Below are positions 27,542 to 38,180 of a stretch of DNA of 64,000 bases, piece after piece. Under the pieces are notes generated by a model that was not told where the DNA came from, ran no database searches, and saw nothing but the letters and a program-made list of their open reading frames with translations. How positions within the stretch are numbered: position 1 is the first letter of the stretch; each line of letters starts with the position of its first letter. Source of the stretch: Pseudoxanthomonas sp. YR558 (lineage in GTDB: Bacteria > Pseudomonadota > Gammaproteobacteria > Xanthomonadales > Xanthomonadaceae); the NCBI RefSeq assembly GCF_900116385.1, contig NZ_FPCI01000001.1, forward strand, positions 1,178,001-1,242,000, written 5' to 3'. The position numbers were made by a program, and so were the translations under genes.

Positions 27542-28633
27542 TCAGACGTTGAATCGGAAATGGAGGACGTCGCCTTCCTGCACGCGGTACTCCTTGCCTT
27601 CCAGCCGCAGCCGGCCGGCGTCGCGTGCACCCGCCTCGCCCCGATACTTCAGGAAGTCGTCGAACGCGATGGTCTCGGCGCGGATGAAGCCCTTCTCGAA
27701 GTCCGTATGGATGACGGCCGCCGCCTGGGGGGCCGTGGAGCCGGCCTTCACCGTCCAGGCGCGCACTTCCTTCACGCCGGCCGTGAAGTAGGTCTGCAGG
27801 CCCAATAGCGTGTACGCGGCCCGGATCACCCGGTTCAAGCCCGGCTCGTCGAGTCCGAGGTCGGTCAGGAACGCATCGCGGTCGGCATCGTCGAGCTGGG
27901 AGAGCTCTTCCTCGATGGCGGCCGACACCGGCACCACCTGGGCACCCTCGGTCACGGCACGGGCACGCACCGCCTCGAGGTGCGGGTTGTTCTCGAACCC
28001 GTCCTCCAGCACGTTGGCCACGTACATCACCGGCTTCAGGGTCAGCAGGAACAGGTCGCGAACCAGCGCCTTCTCTTCGTCGTCCAGGCCCAGCGCACGG
28101 CCGGGCTTGCCGTCGTTGAGGCCGGCCTGCAACTTCTGCAGCACGGGCTTGCGTGCGATCGCGTCCTTCTCGCCCGCCTTCGCGGAACGCTCGGCGCGGT
28201 TCAACGCCTTTTCCACGCTTTCCAGATCCGCCAGCGCCAGCTCGGTATCGATCGTCTCGATGTCCGAGATCGGATCGATCCGGTTGTTGACGTGGATGAC
28301 GTCGTCGTTCTCGAAGCAGCGCACCACGTGGGTGATCGCGTCCACTTCACGGATATGCGCGAGGAACTTGTTGCCCAGGCCTTCGCCACTGGCCGCGCCG
28401 GCCACCAAACCTGCGATATCGACGAATTCCACGGCGGTCGGGATGACCTTCTGCGGCTTGACGATGTCAGCGAGCTGATTGAGGCGCAGGTCCGGCACCG
28501 GCACCACGCCTACGTTCGGCTCGATGGTGCAGAACGGGAAGTTGGCCGCGGCGATACCCGCCTTGGTCAGCGCATTGAACAGGGTGGACTTGCCGACGTT
28601 CGGCAGGCCGACGATGCCGCATTTGATGCCCAT
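27542..28633 (-). CDS. ychF: Redox-regulated ATPase YchF (Obg family)
   Basis: YchF/OLA1 is a ribosome-associated P-loop NTPase that prefers ATP and affects oxidative-stress responses. The 363-residue form starts [19 protein letters not shown], which includes the Walker A motif. A longer frame to 28846 was rejected. The C-terminal TGS-like region with [19 protein letters not shown] is typical. It follows pth, as in Pseudomonas and Xanthomonas. Confidence 0.97.
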   Translation of the reverse strand: MGIKCGIVGLPNVGKSTLFNALTKAGIAAANFPFCTIEPNVGVVPVPDLRLNQLADIVKPQKVIPTAVEFVDIAGLVAGAASGEGLGNKFLAHIREVDAITHVVRCFENDDVIHVNNRIDPISDIETIDTELALADLESVEKALNRAERSAKAGEKDAIARKPVLQKLQAGLNDGKPGRALGLDDEEKALVRDLFLLTLKPVMYVANVLEDGFENNPHLEAVRARAVTEGAQVVPVSAAIEEELSQLDDADRDAFLTDLGLDEPGLNRVIRAAYTLLGLQTYFTAGVKEVRAWTVKAGSTAPQAAAVIHTDFEKGFIRAETIAFDDFLKYRGEAGARDAGRLRLEGKEYRVQEGDVLHFRFNV

Positions 28634-28652
28634 ATCGTGAATCCGTCTTGAT

Positions 28653-28695
28653 GATTCGGGATTCGGCACTCGCGGCAAAGCCGGAATCCCGAATC
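28653..28695. repeat. Inverted repeat in the pth-ychF spacer
   Basis: GATTCGGGATTCGGC (28653-28667) pairs with GCCGGAATCCCGAATC (28680-28695) with one bulged base. Repeats built on GGGATTCG are common between genes of this family, so it is probably a dispersed palindromic element. It could also shape the ychF leader. Confidence 0.55.
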
Positions 28696-28707
28696 CCCAA
28701 TCAACCC

Positions 28708-29289
28708 TCAGGCCTTGGAGGTGTGCAACCGCTTCATCGCTTCGTTGAAATCGCCCTGCACCGCCAGCGGCAATGCATCCATCGCATCGTCGATGGCGCG
28801 CGCGATCAGGATTTCGTCGTCCTTGCCCGGCTTGCCGAGCACCCACCCGGTGACGCGATCCTTGTGCCCGGGATGGCCGATGCCGATCCGCAGGCGATGA
28901 AACTTGCCATGCCCCAGGTGCTGCATGGTGTCGCGCAATCCGTTCTGGCCGCCATGGCCGCCGTCGAACTTCAAGCGTGCGGCGCCCGGCGCCAGATCGA
29001 GCTCGTCGTGCGCCAGCAATGCCTCTTCCGGCGCGATCTTCCAGAAGCGCAGCGCGGCGGCGACCGACTTGCCGCTCAGATTCATGTACGTGGCAGGCTT
29101 GAGCAGCCAGACCGGCTGCCCCGCCACGATGATCTTGGCCGTTTCGCCGAACAGCTTGCTGTCCAGGCCGAACCGCTCACCCTGCCGCTCCGCCAGGGCG
29201 TCGACAAAATGGAACCCGGCGTTGTGCCGGGTTCGGGCATGTTCGGCACCGGGATTGCCCAGTCCGACGATGAGGCGCAAGCCTGCCAT
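28708..29289 (-). CDS. pth: Peptidyl-tRNA hydrolase
   Basis: Pth hydrolyses the ester bond of peptidyl-tRNAs released by drop-off and is essential. The 193-residue form starts [14 protein letters not shown]. The catalytic His lies in TRHNAGF, and the family Asn/Asp positions are visible in YMNLSG and AHDELDL. A 16-codon extension was rejected. It lies 52 nt after rplY in the conserved block prs-rplY-pth-ychF. Confidence 0.97.
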   Translation of the reverse strand: MAGLRLIVGLGNPGAEHARTRHNAGFHFVDALAERQGERFGLDSKLFGETAKIIVAGQPVWLLKPATYMNLSGKSVAAALRFWKIAPEEALLAHDELDLAPGAARLKFDGGHGGQNGLRDTMQHLGHGKFHRLRIGIGHPGHKDRVTGWVLGKPGKDDEILIARAIDDAMDALPLAVQGDFNEAMKRLHTSKA

Positions 29290-29341
29290 GGGGGACGCAC
29301 CGCGCACCTGCGCCCGCCGAAGCGGGCGCAGGATCACGCGA

Positions 29342-29995
29342 TTACTTGTCGTCCTTCTTGGCGACCTTGGAAGCCGGCACGTCGGCCGATTCCGCCGGGG
29401 CTTCTTCGGCTTCTTCCTTGCCGTGCTTGGCGATCACGACGGCGACGTCGTGTTCCTTGCCCAGCTTCAGCTCGGGAATGGTGACGCCGGCCGGCAGCTT
29501 CACTTCCGACAGATGGACCACCGCGCCGATGGCCAGGTCGACCAGGTCGATCTCGATGAATTCCGGCAGGTCCTTCGGCAGGCACTCGACGACGACTTCG
29601 TTCAGTTCGTGGGTGACCACGACTTCGGCGGACTTGCCGGCCGGCGACTTGTCTTCGTTGAGGAAGTGCAGCGGCACCGCAGTGCGCAGCGTCTCGTTCT
29701 CGTTCACGCGCTGGAAGTCCAGGTGCATGATCTGCTGCTTGAACGGGTGGCGCTGCATGTCACGCAACAGGACCTTCTGGATGTCGCCGTTGAGGCTCAG
29801 GTCCAGGATCGACGCGTAGAACCAGTCGTGCTGGGAGGCCAGCCAGACTTCGTTGTGGTTCAGCTGGATGCTGACCGGCTTCAGTTCGCCACCGTAGACG
29901 ATGGCAGGCACGGTGCCCGCGTGACGGAGGCGGCGGCTCGCACCCTTACCCTCGTCTTCGCGGCGCTCGACCTTGATTTCATGTGTCTTAGCCAT
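29342..29995 (-). CDS. rplY: 50S ribosomal protein L25/CTC family
   Basis: This is a 5S rRNA-binding protein of the long L25/CTC type, 217 residues with an N-terminal L25 domain and a C-terminal TL5-like domain. It starts MAKTHEIKVERREDEGKGAS. A GTG three codons upstream is an alternative. The tail is rich in Ala/Glu/Lys, which is common in this family. It lies 112 nt after prs. Confidence 0.95.
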   Translation of the reverse strand: MAKTHEIKVERREDEGKGASRRLRHAGTVPAIVYGGELKPVSIQLNHNEVWLASQHDWFYASILDLSLNGDIQKVLLRDMQRHPFKQQIMHLDFQRVNENETLRTAVPLHFLNEDKSPAGKSAEVVVTHELNEVVVECLPKDLPEFIEIDLVDLAIGAVVHLSEVKLPAGVTIPELKLGKEHDVAVVIAKHGKEEAEEAPAESADVPASKVAKKDDK

Positions 29996-30107
29996 TTGCT
30001 TCACTACCTAGGTTGTTGGACCGCCTTTCGGCGATCTGATGAAGGCTCATCCGCGACCAGATGAACCCGAAAAGCCACACCCCGGTGAACCGGCGCGCGG
30101 CGGAGAC

Positions 30108-31067
30108 TCAATCCACGTACAACGAGCTGACCGATTCGCCGAAGGCGATGCGGCGGATCGTTTCCGCCAGCAGTTCCGCCACCGACAGCTGGCGGATCTT
30201 GCTGCAGCCCTGCGCCTGCGGCGAGAGCGGGATGGTGTCGGTGACGACGAGTTCGTCGAGCACCGAGTTGTTCAGATTGTCCACTGCCGGGCCCGAGAGC
30301 ACGGGGTGGGTGCAGTACGCCGCCACCTTGTTGGCGCCGTGCTGCTTCAGCGCCGCAGCCGCGGCGCAGAGTGTGCCGGCAGTGTCGACGATGTCGTCCA
30401 CCAGCACGCAGTCCTTGCCTTCCACGTCGCCGATGATGTTCATCACCGTGGCCACGTTGGCGCGCGGACGGCGCTTGTCGATGATCGCCAGGTCGGCGTC
30501 GTCCAGGCGCTTGGCGACCGCGCGGGCGCGGACCACGCCACCCACGTCGGGCGACACGACCAGCAGGTTTTCCGTGCCGTAGGCGCGCCAGATGTCGGCC
30601 AGCAGCAGCGGCGACGCATACACGTTGTCGACCGGAATATCGAAGAAGCCCTGGATCTGGTCGGCGTGCAGATCGACCGTCAGCACGCGATCCGCGCTGA
30701 CCGCACCGAACATCTTCGCCGCCACCTTCGCCGTGATCGGCACGCGCGAAGAGCGCATGCGGCGATCCTGGCGCGCGTAGCCGAAATACGGCACCACCGC
30801 GGTGACGCTGCTGGCCGATGCGCGCTTCAGCGCGTCGATCAGGACCAGCAGCTCCACCAGGTTCTCGGCGCTCGGCGCACAGGTCGGCTGCACGACGAAC
30901 ACTTCCTGCCGGCGCACGTTTTCCTGGATCTCCACCTGCACTTCGCCGTCGGAGAACCGGGACACCAGCGCCTTGCCGGGACGCACGCCCAGCTCGCGGC
31001 AGATGCTGTTCGCCAACGGCTTGTTGGCGTTGCCGGAGAACACAAGCAGGTTACGTTCGTCTTGCAT
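30108..31067 (-). CDS. prs: Ribose-phosphate pyrophosphokinase
   Basis: Prs makes PRPP from ribose 5-phosphate and ATP for nucleotide, His and Trp synthesis. The 319-residue product starts [19 protein letters not shown]. The signature [17 protein letters not shown] and the PRPP-binding loop [14 protein letters not shown] are intact. It lies just downstream of tRNA-Gln and is probably transcribed with ispE. Confidence 0.98.
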   Translation of the reverse strand: MQDERNLLVFSGNANKPLANSICRELGVRPGKALVSRFSDGEVQVEIQENVRRQEVFVVQPTCAPSAENLVELLVLIDALKRASASSVTAVVPYFGYARQDRRMRSSRVPITAKVAAKMFGAVSADRVLTVDLHADQIQGFFDIPVDNVYASPLLLADIWRAYGTENLLVVSPDVGGVVRARAVAKRLDDADLAIIDKRRPRANVATVMNIIGDVEGKDCVLVDDIVDTAGTLCAAAAALKQHGANKVAAYCTHPVLSGPAVDNLNNSVLDELVVTDTIPLSPQAQGCSKIRQLSVAELLAETIRRIAFGESVSSLYVD

Positions 31068-31100
31068 GGTCGTCTCGGCGGATGCGGCTGGACTATGGAT

Positions 31101-31176
31101 TGGCAGGGGCGGAAGGATTCGAACCTACGAATGCCGGGATCAAAACCCGGTGCCTTAACCACTTGGCGACGCCCCT
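31101..31176 (-). tRNA. tRNA-Gln (TTG)
   Basis: A 76-nt cloverleaf with encoded CCA. The acceptor AGGGGCG/CGCCCCT is perfect, the anticodon loop reads TTTTGAT, and the T-loop is GGTTCGAATCC. It lies one base from the ispE stop, so it must be processed out of the ispE-prs transcript or have its own start inside ispE. Confidence 0.97.
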
Positions 31177-32065
31177 AGGCGTTTTTCTCCGTCCCGCGAA
31201 CCTGCGCCAGCGCATCCAGCAGCGGCGAGCGCGCCGCGCCCTCCGCCACCCAGGCACGAAGCCCGGCAGGCAGGGACACCAGCGCATCCTCGGCGGCGGC
31301 CCGGTTGGCGAACTCCACAAAGCAGCCGCCGCCGGAGCCGGTCAGACGCGGGCGGCCGACGTGCGAAAGGGCCGAAAACACTGCCTCGATGGCAGATTCA
31401 CGGCGACGCACGACCGGCTCGAACGCATTGCCGAGCAATGATCCCGAAACGAAGTCCGATATTTTCGCGGGTGCAGCATCACGCGTCAAATCCGGAGACT
31501 GGAACAGCCCTGCCGTGGGGACATGGACCCCCGGATCAGCGACCAGATACCAGGCCGGCGGCAGGTCCAGAGGGGCCAGCACCTCGCCTACCCCTTCCGC
31601 CCAGGCGTTCTCACCGCGGACGAAGACCGGAACATCGGCCCCCAGGAGCAGGCCAAGGCCCGCAAGCCGCTCCATGCCCAGATGGGTGCCCCAAAGCCGG
31701 TCCAGCGCGACCAGGACAGTCGCAGCGTCCGACGACCCGCCGCCGAATCCCCCACCCGCAGGAATCCGCTTTTCGATGCCGATATCGACACCTTTGGCGA
31801 CATTGGCTTCAGATTGAAGCAGTTTCGCCGCCCGAACCAACAGGTCGTCGGCTTCGGTCACGCCCGGGACCGAGTCGCCGACACGGCGCACCTGATCGTC
31901 GTTGCGCAGCCTGAGGTACACGGTGTCACCCCACGCCAGGATCCGGAACACGGTCTGCAGCAGGTGGTAGCCGTCGGCTCGCCGCCCCGTGATCTGGAGG
32001 AACAGGTTCAGTTTCGCGGGGGCCGGCCAGGCCGACCAGCCCTGGTCCGCGGGGAAGCGGGTCAC
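31175..32065 (-). CDS. ispE: 4-diphosphocytidyl-2-C-methyl-D-erythritol kinase
   Basis: IspE is the GHMP kinase that phosphorylates CDP-ME in the MEP isoprenoid pathway. The 296-residue form starts at GTG ([20 protein letters not shown]). The start overlaps the lolB stop as GTGA, which indicates coupling. The ATP-binding loop [17 protein letters not shown] and the C-terminal [12 protein letters not shown] are intact. Its stop overlaps the first two bases of tRNA-Gln. Confidence 0.96.
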   Translation of the reverse strand: MTRFPADQGWSAWPAPAKLNLFLQITGRRADGYHLLQTVFRILAWGDTVYLRLRNDDQVRRVGDSVPGVTEADDLLVRAAKLLQSEANVAKGVDIGIEKRIPAGGGFGGGSSDAATVLVALDRLWGTHLGMERLAGLGLLLGADVPVFVRGENAWAEGVGEVLAPLDLPPAWYLVADPGVHVPTAGLFQSPDLTRDAAPAKISDFVSGSLLGNAFEPVVRRRESAIEAVFSALSHVGRPRLTGSGGGCFVEFANRAAAEDALVSLPAGLRAWVAEGAARSPLLDALAQVRGTEKNA

Positions 32066-32712
32066 GGCGACGCCAGCTGCCACTGGTCGATGGCGAGCTT
32101 CACCGTGGCGCCCTCGCGCCGCGCCTCGATCCGGCGCGGCATCGCTGGCTGGCCGGCCTCGGCGGGACTCCACTCCATATAGTCCACCCGCCAGCCGCGC
32201 TGGCGGAGCGTGCGCAGACGGCCATCGGCGCCGTAATCGGCTGCCCCGGTCGCTACCGCCGGATCTTCCAGCCCCCGCGCCCACTGCGCCATCGAGGCCA
32301 CCGGAATGTCCCAGCCGGTCGCCTCCCGGAGCAAGCCCTCGGCGTCGGCGCCCTCACGGGTGCCGCCTTCGAGTCCTTCTAGACGCCCGCCGCCCGAGCC
32401 TGTATCGCCACTCAGGCGCCAGCTCTGCCGCGTCACCGGCGCACTCAGCGCGACCTCGTAGGCCGACGCGCCCTGCTGCCAATCGATCCGGCCGCTGCCG
32501 CCTTTCCCGTTGGCGTTCACGGCCACGCGGCCGGAGAACGACCATGCCGTGTGTTTCTCCAGCCAGGCCTGGCGTTCGGCCTGCGCGCTGCGCGCGGCGG
32601 CCAAGGCTGCGGGATCGCGCAACACCGGCGCATCGGACGCCGGCCCGCGCGTGGCGCAGCCGGCTATCAACAGGGCGAACAGCCCTGCCACGAGGATTCG
32701 AGAAACACTCAT
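32062..32712 (-). CDS. lolB: Outer-membrane lipoprotein LolB
   Basis: LolB receives lipoproteins from LolA and inserts them in the outer membrane. The 216-residue product has a lipoprotein signal with lipobox LIAGC at about residue 19, then a beta-rich LolB domain with [22 protein letters not shown]. It overlaps the TPR gene by ATGA and ispE by GTGA, so the three are probably translationally coupled. Confidence 0.95.
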   Translation of the reverse strand: MSVSRILVAGLFALLIAGCATRGPASDAPVLRDPAALAAARSAQAERQAWLEKHTAWSFSGRVAVNANGKGGSGRIDWQQGASAYEVALSAPVTRQSWRLSGDTGSGGGRLEGLEGGTREGADAEGLLREATGWDIPVASMAQWARGLEDPAVATGAADYGADGRLRTLRQRGWRVDYMEWSPAEAGQPAMPRRIEARREGATVKLAIDQWQLASP

Positions 32713-34406
32713 GCGCCCGTCTTCTCCAGCGCCCGTTGCAGCGAGCGGTTGTCGGGATCGATCTTGCGCGCCTCTTCGAAGAACCGGCGCGCCTCATCCT
32801 TCTGCCCCATCACCCACAACACCTCGGCGACGTGGGCGGCGATTTCGGCATCCTTCTGCATCGTGAAGGCACGGCGCAGCTCAACCAGCGCTTCGGCATT
32901 GCGGCCCAACCGGTAGAGCACCCAGCCATAGCTGTCGATGATCGCGGCATCGTCTGGCGCCGCAGTGCGTGCGCGATCGATGAGTTCCAACGCTTCCTGG
33001 TAACGCGTCGTGCGGTCGGCCAGTGTGTATCCCAACGCATTCAGAGCGGCCACGTTGTCCGGCTCGATCACCAGGATGCGGCGGAAGTCGGCTTCGGCGT
33101 GCTCGATGCTGTCGCGCCGCTCCCACGCCAGGCCACGCGAATAGAGCAGCGCGAGATCGTCCGGATACGCCGCCAACCCGCGCGCGAACACGTCGAGTTC
33201 TCCCTCGACCTGCCCGTCCTTCTGGCGCAGCTCGGCTTCCATCAGATAGGCGTCGCGGCGCGCGCCATCCTCGACGCTCGCATCGGCCTGCAGCTTGCGC
33301 GCTTCGGCGAAAGCTTCCTCTTTGCGATCAAGGTCGAAGAGCGCCGAGATCGCGCGCAACCGGGCCTCGGACCGCTGTTCGCCCGCCGGCACGCTGCGGT
33401 ACCAGGCGAGCGCCTCGTCGTGCCGCTTGAGGAATTCGGCCATCTGGCCCAGCAACAACCGACGGTCCGGGCTGAACTCGGTCGGCTGGTTCGTGCCGTT
33501 CGCGGTCTTCTTCACTTCTTCATACAGCGCGGCGAGCGCTTCCGAGTCCTCAGCCTTCGCCAGCAGCCGCGCGCGCAGACCGTAGGTCAGCGTGTCCTGC
33601 GGTCCCTGGCCCAGCGCACGCGAAGCGGCCGCCGAATCGCCCAAACGGTCGTACTCTTCGGCCAGCTTGAGGCGCAGCCCGCTGTCGTCCGCCGCCTTGG
33701 GCAACAGGCCGTCCAACACCTTGCGCGCTTCGTCCTTGCGGTCGGCCTGGATGAACTGGCTGGCCTGCAGCAACGCGACCTGGGGCTCGCCCGAGAAGCG
33801 CTTTACCACGTCGGCCACCATGCGCTCGGCCAGCGCCGGCTGGTCCAGCTGCTGGGCCAGGCCGGTGAAGGCCAGCCACGCCTGCAACGTGCCGGGGATC
33901 GCGCCATCGTCGACGAGTTCGCGCAGGAGGCGCGCCGCCAGTTGAGGATCCTTGCCGCCACTGGCCAGCGCCGTCAGCGCATGGCGCCAGCCCAGTTCGT
34001 CGGGCTCCTTCATCAGCGAGGCCAGTTCGCGCCGCGCCACCCTGGCCTGCCCCTGGCGAAGGGCGAGCGTCGCCTCCGCACCGCGAAGCGCCAGCGTGCG
34101 GGGCGAGCGGGCGCGCCACAACTTGATGGCCTCGGCGGCGCGCGCGTCGTCCTTGGCCAGCAAGGCGATGCGGGTGGCGCGCTCGGCCAGGCCGGCATCG
34201 TCGTCCTGGCGGGCCGCTTCGAGGTACCAGCGGGAAGCATCCGGCAGTTGGCCGGCCTGCAGGGCGAATTCACCGGCCATGACCGTGGTCAGCGCGTCAT
34301 CCTTCTCGGCGCGCGCGGCGGAAGGCGCCGCCATTGCCATCGGGGCCAACGCCCCCAGGACCAGCACGGCCAGCGTGGTGCGAATCATTTCGGGCATGAA
34401 GGTCAT
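32709..34406 (-). CDS. Secreted or periplasmic TPR protein
   Basis: This 565-residue tetratricopeptide protein sits next to lolB, as its homologue does in Pseudomonas. The signal peptide is seen as MIRTTLAVLVLGALAPMAMAA. Two further in-frame ATGs lie upstream (34397 and 34406), and none has a clear ribosome-binding site. TPR-like repeats run through most of the length, for example ADFRRILVIEPDNVAALNAL. The function is unknown, and a scaffold in envelope assembly is inferred. The open frame extending to 36122 is antisense to hemA-prfA. Confidence 0.85.
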   Translation of the reverse strand: MTFMPEMIRTTLAVLVLGALAPMAMAAPSAARAEKDDALTTVMAGEFALQAGQLPDASRWYLEAARQDDDAGLAERATRIALLAKDDARAAEAIKLWRARSPRTLALRGAEATLALRQGQARVARRELASLMKEPDELGWRHALTALASGGKDPQLAARLLRELVDDGAIPGTLQAWLAFTGLAQQLDQPALAERMVADVVKRFSGEPQVALLQASQFIQADRKDEARKVLDGLLPKAADDSGLRLKLAEEYDRLGDSAAASRALGQGPQDTLTYGLRARLLAKAEDSEALAALYEEVKKTANGTNQPTEFSPDRRLLLGQMAEFLKRHDEALAWYRSVPAGEQRSEARLRAISALFDLDRKEEAFAEARKLQADASVEDGARRDAYLMEAELRQKDGQVEGELDVFARGLAAYPDDLALLYSRGLAWERRDSIEHAEADFRRILVIEPDNVAALNALGYTLADRTTRYQEALELIDRARTAAPDDAAIIDSYGWVLYRLGRNAEALVELRRAFTMQKDAEIAAHVAEVLWVMGQKDEARRFFEEARKIDPDNRSLQRALEKTGA

Positions 34407-34463
34407 GTCGGCCGTAAAATGGCGGCCCTGATGAGCCAGCAGCTTACTGCAAGCACCTGAACG

Positions 34464-35744
34464 ATGACGTTGTGGGTCCTCGGATTGAACCACCAGACCG
34501 CGCCGGTCGACCTGCGCGAACGGGTGGCGTTCGACGCCGGCACGGTGGCGCATGCGCTGTCGTCGCTGCGTGCGCTGCCGAACGTGGCCGAGGCCGCCCT
34601 GCTCTCCACGTGCAACCGGACCGAGCTCTATGCGGTGGCCGAGGATGGCGACGTGCTGGCCAGCTGGCTGGCGACGCACGCCGACGGCCTCGACGGCTAC
34701 CTGTACCGCCACCGTGATGCCGATGCCGTACGCCATCTGTTCCGGGTGGCGACGGGGCTGGACTCGATGGTGTTGGGCGAGCCGCAGATCCTGGGCCAGG
34801 TGAAGGACGCGTGGTCCACCGCGCGCGAACACGGCGCGCTGGGCAATCGCTTGGACCGCCTGTTCCAGCAGACCTTCGCCGTCGCCAAGCGCGCGCGCAC
34901 CGATACCCGCGTCGGCGCGAATCCCGTGTCGGTCGCCTCCGCCGCCGTTCGTCTGGCGCAGAACGCGTTCGCCCGGCTCAGCGAATCCACCGTGCTGCTG
35001 GTCGGTGCCGGCGAAACCATCGAACTGGCCGCCAAGCACCTCAGCGAAGGGCGCGTGCGCCGCCTGTTGGTGGCCAACCGCACGCTGGCGCATGCGCAGG
35101 AACTGGCCACGCGCCACGGCGGTTACGCACTGCCGCTGACCGAACTGGACCGCCACCTGGCCGAAGCCGACGTGGTGTTCTCCGCCACCGCCGCGCGCGA
35201 ACCGGTGGTGTTGCAGGCGCAGGTGTCCGCCGCGCTGGCCAAGCGCAAGCACAAGCCGATGCTGCTGTTCGACCTGGCCGTGCCGCGCGACATCGAAGCC
35301 TCCGTGGCGGACCTGCGCGACGCCTACCTCTACACCGTGGACGACCTGGAGCGCGCGGTCGAAGACAACCGCCGCGGCCGGCGCGAAGCCGCCGACGCCG
35401 CCGAGGCGATCATCGACGTGCAGGTCGGCCGCTTCATGGAAACGCTGCAGGCCGGCACCCGCACCGAGCCGCTCAAGCGCCTGCGCGCGCTGGGCGAATC
35501 CACGCGCGAGGACGTGCTGGCCAAGGCGCGCCAGCAACTGGCCAACGGCCGCGAGCCGGAGCAGGTGCTGGAATTCCTCGCCCATACGCTGACCAACCGC
35601 CTGCTGCACCCGCCCACCGCCGCGCTGCGCGAAGCGGCGCTGAGCGGCGACGCCGAGCTGACCCGCGCCGCCGACCGGTTGTTCCCGGTGCACGCCCCGT
35701 ATTCGCACCTGAAGAAAGACGATGACGCCGACGCTGCGCCGTAA
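34464..35744 (+). CDS. hemA: Glutamyl-tRNA reductase
   Basis: HemA reduces glutamyl-tRNA to glutamate 1-semialdehyde, the first committed step of the C5 heme pathway. The 426-residue product starts [20 protein letters not shown]. The catalytic Cys50 is in [10 protein letters not shown]. The NADPH-binding domain follows, and the C-terminal dimerisation helix ends near DDDADAAP. It is divergent from the TPR-lolB operon by 57 nt and overlaps prfA by 23 nt. Confidence 0.98.
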   Translation: MTLWVLGLNHQTAPVDLRERVAFDAGTVAHALSSLRALPNVAEAALLSTCNRTELYAVAEDGDVLASWLATHADGLDGYLYRHRDADAVRHLFRVATGLDSMVLGEPQILGQVKDAWSTAREHGALGNRLDRLFQQTFAVAKRARTDTRVGANPVSVASAAVRLAQNAFARLSESTVLLVGAGETIELAAKHLSEGRVRRLLVANRTLAHAQELATRHGGYALPLTELDRHLAEADVVFSATAAREPVVLQAQVSAALAKRKHKPMLLFDLAVPRDIEASVADLRDAYLYTVDDLERAVEDNRRGRREAADAAEAIIDVQVGRFMETLQAGTRTEPLKRLRALGESTREDVLAKARQQLANGREPEQVLEFLAHTLTNRLLHPPTAALREAALSGDAELTRAADRLFPVHAPYSHLKKDDDADAAP

Positions 35745-36807
35745 GCTCGAAGCGTTGGCCGAACGCCGCGAAGAACTCGAACGCCTCCTTGCCGATCCCG
35801 GCGTGATCGGCGACGTCGAGCGCTTCCGCAACTTCTCGCGCGAATTCGCCCAACTGGAACCGGTGGCCGTCGCCCTGGCCGACGAGCAGCGCGCGCGCGC
35901 CGACCTCGTCGCCGCACAGGCGATGCGCAACGACCCGGAACTGGCCGACCTCGCCGAGGAAGAGATCGCCGCCGCGCAAGCGCGCCTGAGCGAACTGGAT
36001 GGCGAACTGATGCTGTTGCTGGTGCCGCGCGACAGTCGCGACGAAGGCAACCTGTTCCTCGAAGTGCGTGCCGGCACCGGCGGCGACGAAGCGGCGATCT
36101 TCGCCGGCGACCTGTTCCGCATGTACGCCCGCTACGCCGAACGCCAGGGCTGGAAGGTCGACGTCGAATCCGACAATCCCGGCGAGCATGGCGGCTACAA
36201 GGAAGTCGTCGCCCGCGTGGTCGGCCGCGGCGCGTATTCCAAACTCAAGTTCGAATCCGGCACCCACCGCGTCCAGCGCGTGCCGGAAACCGAATCGCAG
36301 GGCCGCATCCATACCTCCGCGGCGACGGTGGCGATCATTCCGGATGTCGAGGAAGTGGACGACATCACGATCAACCCCGCCGACCTGAAGGTCGACACCT
36401 TCCGCTCCTCCGGCGCGGGCGGCCAGCACGTCAACAAGACCGAATCGGCGATCCGCATCACCCACGTGCCCACCGGCGTGGTGGTGGAGTGCCAGACCGA
36501 GCGCAGCCAGCACGCCAACCGCGACAAGGCGATGAAGCGGCTGAAGGCGCAGTTGCTGGATGCCGAGCGCAGCAAGCAACAGGCCGCGCAGGCCGAATCG
36601 CGCCGCCTGCAGGTCGGCAGCGGCGACCGCAGCCAGCGCATCCGCACCTACAACTTCCCGCAGGGTCGCATCACTGATCACCGCGTCGAAGGCCTCACGC
36701 TCTACGATCTGCCCAACATCATCCAGGGCGACCTGGACGACCTGATCGACCGCCTCGGCCGCGAGCACCTGGCCGACGAACTGGCCCGCCTGTCGGAGGC
36801 ACCATGA
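35722..36807 (+). CDS. prfA: Peptide chain release factor 1
   Basis: RF1 reads UAA and UAG stop codons and triggers peptidyl-tRNA hydrolysis. The 361-residue product starts [20 protein letters not shown]. The catalytic GGQ is in [14 protein letters not shown]. The codon-recognition loop carries the family PET motif as [13 protein letters not shown]. It overlaps hemA by 23 nt and the next gene by ATGA, so the three are likely coupled. Confidence 0.98.
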   Translation: MTPTLRRKLEALAERREELERLLADPGVIGDVERFRNFSREFAQLEPVAVALADEQRARADLVAAQAMRNDPELADLAEEEIAAAQARLSELDGELMLLLVPRDSRDEGNLFLEVRAGTGGDEAAIFAGDLFRMYARYAERQGWKVDVESDNPGEHGGYKEVVARVVGRGAYSKLKFESGTHRVQRVPETESQGRIHTSAATVAIIPDVEEVDDITINPADLKVDTFRSSGAGGQHVNKTESAIRITHVPTGVVVECQTERSQHANRDKAMKRLKAQLLDAERSKQQAAQAESRRLQVGSGDRSQRIRTYNFPQGRITDHRVEGLTLYDLPNIIQGDLDDLIDRLGREHLADELARLSEAP

Positions 36808-37253
36808 CCCTCGATATCCGCCGCGCGACCTCGGCCGACCTGGATCTCGTGGCGCCGTTGTTCGATACCTATCGCGTGTTCTACGGCAAGCCGTCGGAGC
36901 CCGCACTCGCGCGCGATTTCATCCAGGCGCGGATCGCGCGCGCGCAGTCGGTGATCCTGCTTGCCCTCGATGACGGCAAGGCCGTCGGCTTCGTCCAGTT
37001 GTACCCCGCGTTCTCGTCCGTCAGCGCCACCCACGTGTGGATCCTCAACGACCTGCTGGTGCTGCCCGAGGCACGTCGCGGTGGCGTGGCGCGCGCCCTG
37101 CTGACGGCCGCCGCCGACTTCGCGCGCGCGGACGGCGCCTTGCGGCTGGAGCTGGAAACCGACCACGACAACCGCACGGCGCAGGCCCTGTACCACGCGA
37201 TGGGCTGGACGCTGTACGACGGCACACTGCGTTATCGCCTGCCGCTCCGCTGA
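36804..37253 (+). CDS. GNAT-family N-acetyltransferase
   Basis: A 149-residue acetyltransferase of the GNAT fold, starting [20 protein letters not shown]. The acetyl-CoA loop is seen as [14 protein letters not shown] at about residues 90-103. The C-terminal block [13 protein letters not shown] is typical. It overlaps prfA by 4 nt. The substrate is unknown, and its place after prfA does not make it the RF methylase. Confidence 0.88.
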   Translation: MTLDIRRATSADLDLVAPLFDTYRVFYGKPSEPALARDFIQARIARAQSVILLALDDGKAVGFVQLYPAFSSVSATHVWILNDLLVLPEARRGGVARALLTAAADFARADGALRLELETDHDNRTAQALYHAMGWTLYDGTLRYRLPLR

Positions 37254-37279
37254 CGCGCGATTGCGTTACCCTGCGCGGC

Positions 37280-37798
37280 ATGAGCCATGCCGATGAACTG
37301 ATTCCCTTGCAGTTGTGCGTGCTGACCGTGTCGGACAGCCGCAGCCTGGCCGAGGATCGCTCCGGCGATTACCTGGTCGATGCGCTCGCGAACGAAGGCC
37401 ATCACCTGCATGCCCGTGCGCTGCTGCCCGACGACCGTTACCGCCTGCGCGCGCAGGTGTCGCAGTGGATCGCCGATCCCGCCGTCGACGGCATCCTGGT
37501 CACCGGTGGCACCGGCTTCACCGGCCGCGACTCCACGCCCGAAGCGCTGCTGCCGCTGCTGGACAAGGAGATGCCGGGCTTCGGCGAACTGTTCCGGCAG
37601 ATCAGCTTCGAAGAGATCGGCACCTCGTCGTTGCAATCGCGCGCGTTCGCCGGGCTCGCCAACCAGACCTTCCTGTTCTGCCTGCCGGGTTCGACGTCCG
37701 CCTGCCGCACCGCGTGGGAAGGGATCATCCGCGCGCAGCTGGATGCGCGCACCAAGCCCTGCAACCTCGCCACGCTGCGTCCCCGCCTGAAGGAATGA
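37280..37798 (+). CDS. moaB: MoaB/Mog-type molybdopterin protein
   Basis: A 172-residue protein of the MoCF-biosynthesis fold, starting [20 protein letters not shown]. It contains the substrate motif [17 protein letters not shown] and the phosphate loop [12 protein letters not shown]. In molybdenum cofactor synthesis such proteins adenylylate molybdopterin. MoaB itself is often inactive in E. coli. No other moa genes are nearby, so its role is inferred from family. Confidence 0.9.
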   Translation: MSHADELIPLQLCVLTVSDSRSLAEDRSGDYLVDALANEGHHLHARALLPDDRYRLRAQVSQWIADPAVDGILVTGGTGFTGRDSTPEALLPLLDKEMPGFGELFRQISFEEIGTSSLQSRAFAGLANQTFLFCLPGSTSACRTAWEGIIRAQLDARTKPCNLATLRPRLKE

Positions 37799-37813
37799 GC
37801 CAGGAGATCCGCG

Positions 37814-38152
37814 ATGTCGCTTGATACCACCTTGCGCCTGCTCGCCAAGGCGAGCGGCCTCACCGCCGCGGACCTCGCCGCCGCCATCCCGCGCGCCGGC
37901 GTGGCGACGGTGAAGTCCTGGATGGCCGGCGACAAGCTGCCCGGCCGCGACCAGCTCAATGCCCTCGCCCGCGCGCTCGGCGTGCCGGCCGGCGCGCTGC
38001 TGTCGGAACTCGCTTCCACGTTCGACCCCGCACGCACGCAAGGCGAGCACGACCTGCTCGCCGCCTATCGCGCACTCAACACGCGCCAGCAGGGCGCGCT
38101 GCTGGAAGTCGCACGCGGCATGGCCGGACACGCCTCACGCCGCAAACGCTGA
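37814..38152 (+). CDS. XRE-like helix-turn-helix protein
   Basis: A 112-residue protein with a lambda-repressor-type HTH over about residues 14-55 ([15 protein letters not shown], then [16 protein letters not shown]). The second half ([20 protein letters not shown]) resembles the dimerisation tail of small regulators. AGGAG lies 8 nt before the ATG. It sits 28 nt before ppk2 and may regulate it or itself. That is inference from position only. Confidence 0.8.
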   Translation: MSLDTTLRLLAKASGLTAADLAAAIPRAGVATVKSWMAGDKLPGRDQLNALARALGVPAGALLSELASTFDPARTQGEHDLLAAYRALNTRQQGALLEVARGMAGHASRRKR

Positions 38153-38180
38153 CCTTCCCCCCGCCGCACAGGACGATGCG

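Noticed and set aside
34407..36122. Long minus-strand extension of the TPR gene over hemA and prfA
   Set aside because: The extension is antisense to two well-supported genes. The signal peptide marks the true start near 34388-34406.
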